Assembly (NCBI GenBank): GCA_004294465.1 | Contig: REAV01000145.1 | Location: 1-7,087 of the forward strand | DNA: 7,087 nucleotides | From: Sphingobacteriia bacterium | GTDB lineage: Bacteria > Bacteroidota > Bacteroidia > Chitinophagales > Chitinophagaceae | Direction of reading: 5' to 3' | In this document: piece by piece, positions 1 through 5,432 of the stretch | Numbering within the stretch: the first letter of the stretch is position 1 | How the letters are laid out: the number at the start of each line of letters is the position of its first letter | Position numbers and translations under genes: made by a program | Notes under the pieces: generated by a model | Seen by the model: the letters and a program-made list of their open reading frames with translations, nothing else | Databases searched by the model: none | Told to the model about the DNA's origin: nothing

Positions 1-462
1 ATTGATAGCAGAACCATTCTAGATGCAGGTGGTGCAGAACAATTGATTGGAAAAGGAGATATGTTAGTGAGTTATAATGGAGAAATCACTCGATTGCAAT
101 GTGCATTTGTAGATACGCCTGAAGTGGAGGGAGTTTGTGAATTTATTGGTGATCAACGCGGATATCCTCAGGCATTTTTATTGCCAGAATATGTAGATGA
201 AAAAGAAATGGAAGGGAGGGATTTTGATGCCAATGACAGAGATCCACTATTTGAAGATGCTGCACGTTTAATTGTAAGTAGTCAAATGGGCTCAACATCT
301 TTAATACAAAGAAGAATGAAACTGGGCTATAACCGAGCTGGTCGATTAATGGACCAATTAGAAGCAGCCGGAGTGGTTGGGCCTAATCAGGGCAGTAAGG
401 CCAGAGAAGTGATTTTTAAAACAGAGGCAGAATTGTTAGAGTTCTTCAATACCCTGATTTAG
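1..462 (+). CDS. ftsK: DNA translocase FtsK, C-terminal part (5' end outside window)
   Basis: The reading frame is open from base 1 and ends at TAG 460-462, giving the last 153 residues. FtsK is a septum-anchored, ATP-driven DNA pump that clears chromosome ends during division and activates XerCD recombination at dif. Fragment residues 2-22 (DSRTILD, GAEQLIG, KGDML) match the conserved end of the RecA-like motor domain. Residues 81-140 are the gamma winged-helix domain that reads the oriented guide sequences (KOPS in E. coli): DPLFEDA opens it, and the GYNRAGRLMDQLE helix followed by GVVGP and AREV closes it. The protein ends shortly after this domain, as usual for the family. The TTG and ATG codons at 43 and 61 are internal, because conserved motor residues continue upstream to the window edge. 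The next gene, lolA, begins about 100 bases downstream on the same strand. Identification is firm; the membrane and linker parts cannot be seen. Confidence 0.95.
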   Translation: MDSRTILDAGGAEQLIGKGDMLVSYNGEITRLQCAFVDTPEVEGVCEFIGDQRGYPQAFLLPEYVDEKEMEGRDFDANDRDPLFEDAARLIVSSQMGSTSLIQRRMKLGYNRAGRLMDQLEAAGVVGPNQGSKAREVIFKTEAELLEFFNTLI

Positions 463-505
463 AGCAGTTTCACCGATAAATCGAACCTTATATATTAAAC
501 TAATA

Positions 506-522
506 TTGACTTTCATAGTCAA
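506..522. repeat. 6-bp inverted repeat upstream of lolA
   Basis: TTGACT (506-511) and AGTCAA (517-522) are perfect reverse complements around a 5-base loop. The element lies between the ftsK stop and the candidate lolA -7 box, close to where a -33 element would sit. No T-run follows it, so it is a poor intrinsic terminator for ftsK. An operator is possible, and so is chance. Confidence 0.3.
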
Positions 523-537
523 AATGGTATGAAAACA

Positions 538-545
538 TATATTTG
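538..545 (+). promoter_or_regulatory. candidate lolA promoter, Bacteroidota -7 box
   Basis: TATATTTG matches the Bacteroidota -7 consensus TAnnTTTG exactly. A transcript would start near 552, leaving a leader of roughly 10 bases before the ATG at 563. No good TTTG or TTG -33 element lies at the usual distance: the nearest TTG, at 506-508, is about 29 bases upstream, which is too far. The call rests on the -7 box and its position. Confidence 0.5.
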
Positions 546-562
546 CAAAGTAAAATAGCACA

Positions 563-1192
563 ATGCGTAAATTCTACTCGATTCTTTTTGCCATCCTATT
601 CACATCCTTAATTTCCTATGCACAGAATGACCCTGCAGCAAAAAAAGTAATTGATGCGTTTGGTTCTAAAGTAAAAGCCTCCAATGGAATAGTAGCCAGT
701 TTTACGCTAAATTCTTTTACCAGTAAAGGAAGAGCAGCAGGATCAAAAGCATTGAGTATTTCTATGAGAGGCGAAAAATACTTGTTAAAGCAAGGCAAAA
801 CAGAGATTATCTGTGATGGAAAAAATGTCTACAATTTTGATGGAAATAAAACCATTACCAAATCTTCTGTTGAAGAAGGAAGTCAGACATTGAGCCCTCA
901 AAAACTATTAGCAGGATCATACGAAAAAGATTTCACCTATAAATTATTGCCATCAACCGGAGCATACAATGAAATAGAAATGCTTCCAATCGATAAGCGG
1001 AAGAATTTTGTGAAAGTGAATTTATTTTTTGATAAGACTAAGAACTCATTGTTAAAAGCTCGTATACTTGATAAGAGTAATAATGTAACTGAGTTAAAAG
1101 TGAATAGCTTTAACATGGCTTCTTCTTTAAATGACAATTTATTTGTTTTTAATAAAGGGAAGTATCCAAAGGACGTAGAAATTTTAGATTAA
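563..1192 (+). CDS. lolA: LolA-like periplasmic outer-membrane lipoprotein carrier protein
   Basis: The 209-residue protein is a probable periplasmic chaperone. LolA takes lipoproteins released by the LolCDE transporter and carries them across the periplasm to the outer membrane. Residues 1-20 are a type I signal peptide (MRK, hydrophobic core, SYA) with predicted cleavage before Q21. There is no lipobox cysteine, so the mature protein should be soluble. The rest fits the LolA single-domain half-barrel: alternating strands (VASFTLNSF near 44-52, KYLLKQGKTEIICDGKNVY near 72-90, FVKVNLFFDK near 149-158) and the typical ending LFVFNKGKYPKDVEILD (193-209). Length matches the family. It follows ftsK, the same order as in E. 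coli, which supports LolA over a generic DUF-type relative. It appears to have its own -7 box upstream and a terminator after it, so it is probably monocistronic. The family call is strong. Carrier function is inferred from family and position, since Bacteroidota LolA-like proteins are diverged. Confidence 0.85.
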   Translation: MRKFYSILFAILFTSLISYAQNDPAAKKVIDAFGSKVKASNGIVASFTLNSFTSKGRAAGSKALSISMRGEKYLLKQGKTEIICDGKNVYNFDGNKTITKSSVEEGSQTLSPQKLLAGSYEKDFTYKLLPSTGAYNEIEMLPIDKRKNFVKVNLFFDKTKNSLLKARILDKSNNVTELKVNSFNMASSLNDNLFVFNKGKYPKDVEILD

Positions 1193-1208
1193 TCGAACTA
1201 TATTCAAT

Positions 1209-1247
1209 AAAAGCCTTCTTGTTAAAATAGGAAGGCTTTTTTATTTT
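1209..1247 (+). terminator. intrinsic terminator after lolA
   Basis: AAAAGCCTTC (1209-1218) pairs perfectly with GAAGGCTTTT (1231-1240), and the right arm runs into TTATTTT. The loop is 12 bases and can close further through T-G and T-A pairs. It lies 17 bases after the lolA stop and only about 15 bases before the next start codon. Confidence 0.85.
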
Positions 1248-1261
1248 CCGTATTTTAGCAT

Positions 1262-2410
1262 ATGCGTATTTCATTAGCCATTATTATTTCAGTCATTTCT
1301 CTGATGACCATAAGCACAGCAACTATTGCCCAATTTTCTGCGCGATTTGTAGTAACTGATGTTGCTACAAAAAAGAATGATGATATTTATTTGACGGGTA
1401 ATTTTAATAATTGGAATCCAAAGGATGAAAATTACAAACTCAAATTATTTGCTGGAGGAAGAAAAGTAATTGTGCTCAAAGACTTACCCGCTGGCAATTA
1501 TGCATTTAAGTTTACCCGAGGGCAAGACAAATTAGAATCTGCCGCTGATGGTAGAGATATTGCAGACAGAATGATCGAAGTAAATGGAGATGTATCTGCC
1601 GAATACACTATTGCAGGCTGGAAAGACGATTATCCTGAAAGACCCAAGACCTATTCTGCAAGTCCTCAGGTTAGAATTATTGACACTGCATTTTTTATTC
1701 CACAACTGAATCGCAAAAGAAGAGTATGGATGTATTTACCTAAAGGTTATGCATCTGTTGGAAAGGCTTATCCGGTTCTGTACATGCATGATGGGCAAAA
1801 TCTGTTCAATGAGAAAACTTCTTTTGCCGGTGAATGGGGTGTGGATGAATGCCTAGATACACTACAAGCGAAATTGGGTAAAGAGTGTATTGTAGTTGGT
1901 ATAGATAATGATGGAGCAAAAAGAATGAATGAATACAGTCCATATGATTTAATTCAATTTGGCAAAGGTGAGGGCAAATTGTACATCGATTTTATTGCCA
2001 ATACATTGAAACCTTTTATTGATAGTAAATACCGAACTCGAAAAGGGCCGGACTATACTTATCTTGCTGGATCAAGCATGGGTGGATTGATCAGTTGGTA
2101 TGGATTGTTGCAATACCCGAATATCTTTGGAGGTGCTGGTATTTTTTCTCCATCATTTTGGGTTTCGCCGCAGGTTTTTGTAGATGCAGAAAAATTTGCT
2201 CCTACCAATGCAATTCCCAAAATGTATTTTTATGCGGGAGCACAGGAAGATGTAACAATGGTTTCGAATATGCAAAAAATGGCTGGTATCATGCAAAAGA
2301 AACCACAGTTTATCACAAGGACTGTAGTGAATCCTTTGGGCAAACACAATGAAACCTATTGGCGTCAAGAATTTGCTGATTTTTATAAATGGATGTCCAA
2401 TAATTGGTAA
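1262..2410 (+). CDS. secreted esterase with N-terminal CBM48/E-set-like domain (alpha/beta hydrolase, esterase D/Fes family)
   Basis: The 382-residue exported serine esterase probably removes acyl groups from a carbohydrate or similar substrate. Residues 1-23 are a signal peptide (MRIS, hydrophobic core, ATIA) with predicted cleavage before Q24. Residues about 28-118 form a beta-sandwich like the AMPK/CBM48 glycogen-binding fold, with the hallmark YLTGNFNNWNP (43-53) and LPAGNYAFKF (75-84). Residues about 135-382 are the Esterase (PF00756) domain: VLYMHDGQN (172-180), the nucleophile elbow GSSMGG (270-275) with Ser272 as nucleophile, FYAGAQED (323-330) supplying the likely acid (Glu329 or Asp330), and His362 in GKHNE. 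A full catalytic triad is therefore present. The family includes CE1 xylan and feruloyl esterases, enterochelin esterases and unassigned enzymes, so the substrate is unknown. The fucosidase gene starts 2 bases after its stop, implying co-transcription and perhaps translational coupling. The first ATG is chosen because it starts the signal peptide. The leader is very short and no ribosome binding site is visible. Confidence 0.88.
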   Translation: MRISLAIIISVISLMTISTATIAQFSARFVVTDVATKKNDDIYLTGNFNNWNPKDENYKLKLFAGGRKVIVLKDLPAGNYAFKFTRGQDKLESAADGRDIADRMIEVNGDVSAEYTIAGWKDDYPERPKTYSASPQVRIIDTAFFIPQLNRKRRVWMYLPKGYASVGKAYPVLYMHDGQNLFNEKTSFAGEWGVDECLDTLQAKLGKECIVVGIDNDGAKRMNEYSPYDLIQFGKGEGKLYIDFIANTLKPFIDSKYRTRKGPDYTYLAGSSMGGLISWYGLLQYPNIFGGAGIFSPSFWVSPQVFVDAEKFAPTNAIPKMYFYAGAQEDVTMVSNMQKMAGIMQKKPQFITRTVVNPLGKHNETYWRQEFADFYKWMSNNW

Positions 2411-2412
2411 GA

Positions 2413-3771
2413 ATGAAAAAAATAATACTGTTTAGTTTATTGATTGTTTTAATTCGACCTGTGCATGCGCAAGTATTGTCACAATCAAATCAACAATCAG
2501 TTCGTAACCCATTGCCTTCTCCTTATCAATTAAAATGGCATGAAAAAAATTATTATCTGTTCATACATTTTGGCCCCAATACATTTACCAATAAAGAATG
2601 GGGTGATGGAAAAGAAGCAACCGCCATTTTCAATCCTTCCCAAATGGATTGCGATCAATGGTGCAGAATCGCTAAAGCTGCAGGAGCAAAAGGAATAATT
2701 ATTACTGCAAAACACCACGATGGTTTTTGTTTGTGGCCAAGTAAATTTTCTACACATACCGTAGGTCAAAGCATTTTTAAAAGAGATGTATTGGCCGAAT
2801 TATCGGCAGCTTGTAAAAAAAATGGGCTCTTATTCGGCGTGTATCTTTCACCATGGGATCGGAATCATCCCGATTATGGTACGGAGCAATACAATACTGT
2901 ATTTGTAAATATGCTGAAAGAAATTTTCCAAAACTATGGACCTATTTGGGAACTCTGGTGGGATGGTGCAAATGGGGAAGGGCCTAATGGCAAAAAACAA
3001 ATCTATGATTGGGAAAGATTTGAAAAAACAGTTCGTAGCATATCACCTCAAACAGTCATATTCAGTGATATTGGGCCAGATATTCGATGGATAGGAAATG
3101 AAAATGGAAATGCTTCCACTACCAATTGGAATTTATTAGATACTATCGGATTTAAGAGAGGAATAGGAGCGCCGCCAAACGATACATTGCAACAAGGTAA
3201 TTATAGAGGAGCCAATTATATACCTGCTGAAGCAGACGTGAGCATTCGTCCAGGATGGTTTTATCATCAAACAGAGAACAACCAAGTAAAATCCGCAGAT
3301 GACTTAATGAATATTTATTTGAATTCAGTAGGTCGTGGAGCTAATTTGTTATTGAATGTTCCACCAGATGATCGAGGACTGATTAGTTCATATGATTCAT
3401 CAGCATTAATCAATTTTTTCAAAAAAAGATCCCTTTTTGATGGCCCTAATTTATTGAAAAATGCCTCTATCAGTATCGGAGAGCCTGATAGAAACAATAT
3501 AAAAAAACCATATAGCTGGTATTATGTTTTAAAGAAACCTGTTTTAATAAATGGGCTGATTTTAGAAGAGGATTTGAAATATGGTCAAAAAATTTCTGCT
3601 GTAAATATTACCATTAGTATCAGTGGTGAAACAAAGCTGCAACAAAAAATAACGACTGTGGGTAATAAGAGAATCATTCTTTTTCCTCAACCAATCGAAA
3701 CATCAGAAGTAGCTATTGTAGTTTTGGAGTCGAAAGGAATGCCGGTTTTTAAAACGCTTAAAGCTTTTTAA
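2413..3771 (+). CDS. secreted alpha-L-fucosidase, glycoside hydrolase family 29 (GH29-B-like)
   Basis: The 452-residue exported retaining alpha-L-fucosidase releases terminal L-fucose from glycans. Residues 1-19 are a signal peptide (MKKIILF through VHA) with cleavage before Q20. A TTG at 2404 is in frame but inside the preceding gene; ATG 2413 begins the signal peptide. The catalytic barrel spans about 35-340. It has LFIHFGPNTF (49-58), KHHDGFCLWPS (100-110, fucose-binding His and Asp), ELWWDGANG (180-188) with nucleophile Asp184, and WIGNENG (226-232) with Glu230 as likely acid/base. The 46-residue spacing is close to GH29-B enzymes such as BiAfcB. AEADVSIRPGWFYH (272-285) is also typical of that subfamily, which prefers alpha-1,3/1,4 linkages next to branched galactose or GlcNAc. 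Residues about 345-452 form a short beta-rich C-terminal domain, with no added discoidin module. It sits 2 bases after the esterase gene; GGTAAG just before the start is at best a weak ribosome binding site. Family call firm; subfamily is inferred. Confidence 0.93.
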   Translation: MKKIILFSLLIVLIRPVHAQVLSQSNQQSVRNPLPSPYQLKWHEKNYYLFIHFGPNTFTNKEWGDGKEATAIFNPSQMDCDQWCRIAKAAGAKGIIITAKHHDGFCLWPSKFSTHTVGQSIFKRDVLAELSAACKKNGLLFGVYLSPWDRNHPDYGTEQYNTVFVNMLKEIFQNYGPIWELWWDGANGEGPNGKKQIYDWERFEKTVRSISPQTVIFSDIGPDIRWIGNENGNASTTNWNLLDTIGFKRGIGAPPNDTLQQGNYRGANYIPAEADVSIRPGWFYHQTENNQVKSADDLMNIYLNSVGRGANLLLNVPPDDRGLISSYDSSALINFFKKRSLFDGPNLLKNASISIGEPDRNNIKKPYSWYYVLKKPVLINGLILEEDLKYGQKISAVNITISISGETKLQQKITTVGNKRIILFPQPIETSEVAIVVLESKGMPVFKTLKAF

Positions 3772-3773
3772 AA

Positions 3774-3869
3774 GATAAGAATTATGAGATATGAGTTATG
3801 AGATACATTTTTTGAGATAAGAATTATAAGATATGAGTTATGAGATACATTTTTTGAGATAAGAATTAT
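3774..3869. repeat. 42-bp direct tandem repeat, two copies plus a 12-bp start of a third
   Basis: The unit at 3774-3815 is repeated at 3816-3857 with a single difference (G at 3786, A at 3828). A third copy begins at 3858 and matches for 12 bases (GATAAGAATTAT) before the sequence switches to the inverted heptamers. Each unit is six heptamers long, so this is a higher-order repeat built on the 7-base period. Near-identity of the copies suggests recent duplication. Confidence 0.9.
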
Positions 3870-3880
3870 TCTCTTATCTC
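3856..3880. terminator. candidate hairpin terminator between convergent genes
   Basis: GAGATAAGA (3856-3864) pairs perfectly with TCTTATCTC (3872-3880) around a 7-base loop. On the + strand it is followed by TTATCTTT, a weak T-rich tail. On the - strand the bases after the stem are A-rich, so there is no U-tract for rnz transcripts. It is the strongest local hairpin in the junction and may end fucosidase transcription, but it is AT-rich and embedded in the heptamer array. Confidence 0.35.
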
Positions 3881-3894
3881 TTATCTTTCATCTC

Positions 3895-4803
3895 TTATCT
3901 TTTAACTAAAAAAGTAACCCCTTCAATAGCCAACTGCGTATTAGGAAAAACAGCCGTCGCTTCTGTTAAATAATCATCCAGGAATTCGTATTTACTACTG
4001 AAATGCCCTAATAATAATTGATTGGCATTGGCCTTCTTTGCAATCATTGCTGCCTGAATGGTAGTTGAATGAAAACGAGCAGCGGCTCTTTCTTCCAAGT
4101 CTTTCAAATAAGTGGCTTCGTGGTATAGCAGGGTAACATCTTTAGCAATTGCTGCAATGCGTTCATCATAAATGGTATCAGCGCAAAAGGCATAGCTTTT
4201 TGGTGCAGAATTGGGTATGGTAACCTGATCATTTAAAATGACAGTGCCATCTTTTGTTATATAGTCTGTACCTTCTTTCAAAGAATTATAAAAGGATGCA
4301 GGGATCATGAATTCAATGGCTTTATCCTTATCTACTTTTCGAGGTAATTTTTTTTCTCGAACAATGAATCCCCAGCAGGGAATCCGGTGTTTGGTGCTAA
4401 AGCATTCCACTGAAAATTTTGGACCATCTAAAATGAGTTCCTCTTTAGTTAATGCATGATATACCAATTCGAAAGGAAGGGAAGTGGCTGCTACTTTCAA
4501 TTGTAATTGAATGATCTCATCTAAACCTGGAGGGGCATATAAATGTAAAGGCTGCTCTCTTCCCAGTAATCCCATGCTGGTAACCAATCCTATCAATCCA
4601 AAATAATGATCTCCATGTAAATGCGAAATAAAAATATGGTTGAGTTTGCCTCGCTTTACTTTATATCGAGACAATTGCATTTGAGTGCCTTCGCCACAAT
4701 CAATTAATAAAACCTGGTCGTTCAGGGTCACTATTTGAGCAGTAGGGTGCCTGTCATATGCAGGAAGTGCAGAATTGTTACCCAAAATAGTTACAGCGAA
4801 CAT
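3895..4803 (-). CDS. rnz: ribonuclease Z (tRNA 3'-processing endonuclease)
   Basis: The 302-residue cytoplasmic zinc endonuclease cuts the 3' trailer from tRNA precursors; the length is close to the roughly 305 residues of the short RNase Z form. The metallo-beta-lactamase fold is plain: early strand TILGNNSALP (5-14), LLIDCGEGTQMQL (32-44), and the zinc motif HLHGDH (61-66) giving His61, His63, Asp65 and His66. Further ligands are His139 in TKHRIPCWGF, Asp209 in FCADT and His267 in GHFSSKY. HEAT (228-231) and HSTT (245-248) are RNase Z signatures that separate it from other members of the superfamily. The stretch near 150-190 (REKKLPRKVDKDKA onward) matches the insertion typical of RNase Z. 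The ATG at 4801-4803 gives the expected N-terminus. The gene is convergent with the fucosidase and divergent from rpsO. Its stop codon and last two codons (Lys-Arg) lie inside the heptamer repeat array, so the C-terminal end may have been shaped by it. Confidence 0.95.
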   Translation of the reverse strand: MFAVTILGNNSALPAYDRHPTAQIVTLNDQVLLIDCGEGTQMQLSRYKVKRGKLNHIFISHLHGDHYFGLIGLVTSMGLLGREQPLHLYAPPGLDEIIQLQLKVAATSLPFELVYHALTKEELILDGPKFSVECFSTKHRIPCWGFIVREKKLPRKVDKDKAIEFMIPASFYNSLKEGTDYITKDGTVILNDQVTIPNSAPKSYAFCADTIYDERIAAIAKDVTLLYHEATYLKDLEERAAARFHSTTIQAAMIAKKANANQLLLGHFSSKYEFLDDYLTEATAVFPNTQLAIEGVTFLVKR

Positions 4804-4853
4804 GGCCTAAATAGATTACTTGAGTAAATGAGGTTGGTTACTCATTATAACGA

Positions 4854-4861
4854 CAAATTAA
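4854..4861 (-). promoter_or_regulatory. weak candidate rnz -7 box
   Basis: Read on the - strand, TTAATTTG differs from the TAnnTTTG consensus at one position and lies about 50 bases upstream of the rnz start. No clear -33 element was found at the usual distance. The call is tentative. Confidence 0.28.
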
Positions 4862-4875
4862 GTTTTTTTATGCTG

Positions 4876-4916
4876 CATAACTGCACTTTTTTTCAATAAT
4901 TTATGCATCAGTTATG
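4876..4916. repeat. 8-bp inverted repeat in the rnz/rpsO divergent region
   Basis: CATAACTG (4876-4883) and CAGTTATG (4909-4916) are perfect reverse complements 25 bases apart, and the interval also contains ATGCAT near the right arm. It lies upstream of both divergent genes, between the candidate rnz -7 box and the rpsO promoter. It might bind a regulator, but an 8-bp match in AT-rich DNA can be chance. The rest of the 242-base divergent region (4804-5045) is A/T-tract-rich with nothing else recognisable. Confidence 0.25.
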
Positions 4917-4987
4917 GCTAAATTGCGCTGATTGATTTTATCGCATAAAAAAAACCAATAAAATGGACGTTTTTTCAGTTAAAATTG

Positions 4988-4995
4988 TACCTTTG
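4988..4995 (+). promoter_or_regulatory. rpsO promoter, Bacteroidota -7 box
   Basis: TACCTTTG fits the TAnnTTTG consensus exactly and lies 50 bases upstream of the rpsO start. Transcription would begin near 5002, giving a leader of about 44 bases. A T-run at 4970-4975 lies upstream, but no exact TTTG -33 box stands at standard spacing. Confidence 0.6.
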
Positions 4996-5016
4996 CGCGA
5001 ATAAAAAAAGATAAGC

Positions 5017-5030
5017 CTCCAATTCTGGAG
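5017..5030 (+). promoter_or_regulatory. small hairpin in rpsO leader, possible S15 control site
   Basis: CTCCA (5017-5021) pairs with TGGAG (5026-5030) around the loop ATTC, 15 bases before the rpsO ATG. It is the only GC-containing element in an otherwise A-rich leader. S15 is known to repress its own mRNA through structured leaders in several bacterial phyla, with a different structure in each. A link here is inference from position only; the stem is short. Confidence 0.35.
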
Positions 5031-5045
5031 TAAAAAAAATTAAAG

Positions 5046-5318
5046 ATGTCCCATTTAACAACAGAAAAAAAAGCCAGCATTTTTGCTGAATTCGGTGGAA
5101 AAGCAACCAATACTGGTTCTATTGAAGCACAAGTTGCCATTTTAACTGAGCGCATTGCGCACATTTCTAAGCACTTGCAAGCCAACAAAAAAGATCATTC
5201 TACACAACGTGGTTTGATGCAAATGGTAGGTCAACGTAAGCGTTTACTTACTTATATGCAAAAGCATAACCTAACTGGTTATCGCGCATTGATCGAAAAA
5301 TTAGGTCTGAGAAAATAA
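5046..5318 (+). CDS. rpsO: 30S ribosomal protein S15
   Basis: The 90-residue primary 16S rRNA-binding protein of the small-subunit platform binds the helix 20/21/22 junction and is needed for early 30S assembly. Length fits the usual 89 residues. The conserved four-helix pattern is present: FAEFGGKATNTGSIEAQVA (13-31), LTERIAHISKHL (33-44), then KDHSTQRGLMQMVGQRKRLL, the RNA-contacting region with the invariant Asp-His-Ser, and finally YRALIEKLGLRK. Bacteria outside this group often have SRRGL where this one has TQRGL. The ATG at 5046 is preceded by an A-rich leader with no true Shine-Dalgarno, as expected in this phylum. A consensus -7 box lies upstream and a hairpin follows the stop, before pnp. 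Confidence 0.97.
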   Translation: MSHLTTEKKASIFAEFGGKATNTGSIEAQVAILTERIAHISKHLQANKKDHSTQRGLMQMVGQRKRLLTYMQKHNLTGYRALIEKLGLRK

Positions 5319-5341
5319 TTGATCAGCTATGTTATAAAACC

Positions 5342-5384
5342 ATTCCCAACTCACATTTTATTGTAGTTGGGAATAGTTGTTTTA
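5342..5384 (+). terminator. hairpin between rpsO and pnp, intrinsic terminator or processing site
   Basis: ATTCCCAACT (5342-5351) pairs perfectly with AGTTGGGAAT (5365-5374). The stem can extend by ACA/TGT past a single bulged C, closing on TTTTAT. AGTTGTTTTAT follows, a modest T-rich tail. It starts 24 bases after the rpsO stop. In E. coli the rpsO-pnp space holds both an attenuating terminator and an RNase III-cut hairpin where PNPase controls its own mRNA; whether this hairpin does either is not shown. Confidence 0.7.
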
Positions 5385-5432
5385 TCCTAACAGTTTTCGA
5401 TTCATTTTTTCAACCTTCATTCAACATTCATT

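Larger units (their letters stand above)
3769..3904. repeat. degenerate heptamer array filling the convergent intergenic space, with inverted right end
   Basis: The interval can be read in 7-base steps without a break. From 3769 there are 14 heptamers (TAAAAGA, TAAGAAT, TATGAGA, TATGAGT, TATGAGA, TACATTT, TTTGAGA, then a near-repeat), ending at 3866. TAT (3867-3869) is a spacer. Five heptamers in the opposite sense follow from 3870 to 3904 (TCTCTTA twice, TCTTTCA, TCTCTTA, TCTTTTA). The ends form a perfect 13-bp inverted repeat (TTAAAAGATAAGA at 3768-3780 against 3893-3905), and the outer 35 bases of each side match at 27 positions. The fucosidase stop TAA is the first three bases of the first heptamer. 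The RNase Z stop and last two codons also lie inside the array. Function unknown: a bidirectional terminator or a slippage-grown microsatellite are both plausible. Confidence 0.85.

Noticed and set aside
43..63. Apparent gene start (TTG or ATG) inside the first frame
   Set aside because: The frame is open back to base 1, and the upstream residues DSRTILDAGGAEQ are conserved FtsK motor sequence, so the gene is cut by the window edge.
479..1198. The octamer AATCGAAC occurring just after the ends of both ftsK (479-486) and lolA (1191-1198)
   Set aside because: Only 8 bases are shared, with similar but not identical AT-rich flanks. This is too short to separate from chance, and no structure accompanies it.
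2095..2368. Open frames on both strands overlapping the esterase gene
   Set aside because: They lie wholly within a well-supported gene with an intact catalytic set and resemble no protein family.
2404..2412. In-frame TTG giving a fucosidase start three codons earlier, overlapping the esterase stop
   Set aside because: ATG 2413 begins a standard Met-Lys-Lys signal peptide. The TTG lies in the last codons of the esterase gene and adds residues (Met-Val-Arg) that serve no purpose.
3774..3869. CRISPR-like repeated units
   Set aside because: The 42-bp copies are directly adjacent, with no unique spacers, and are built from a 7-base period.
3758..3905. Terminal inverted repeat of a small mobile element (MITE-like)
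   Set aside because: The 13-bp arms are extensions of the same heptamer found throughout the interval, and no target-site duplication is evident.
5046..5188. Antisense open frame over the start of rpsO
   Set aside because: It overlaps rpsO and its promoter, and its translation has no recognisable features.
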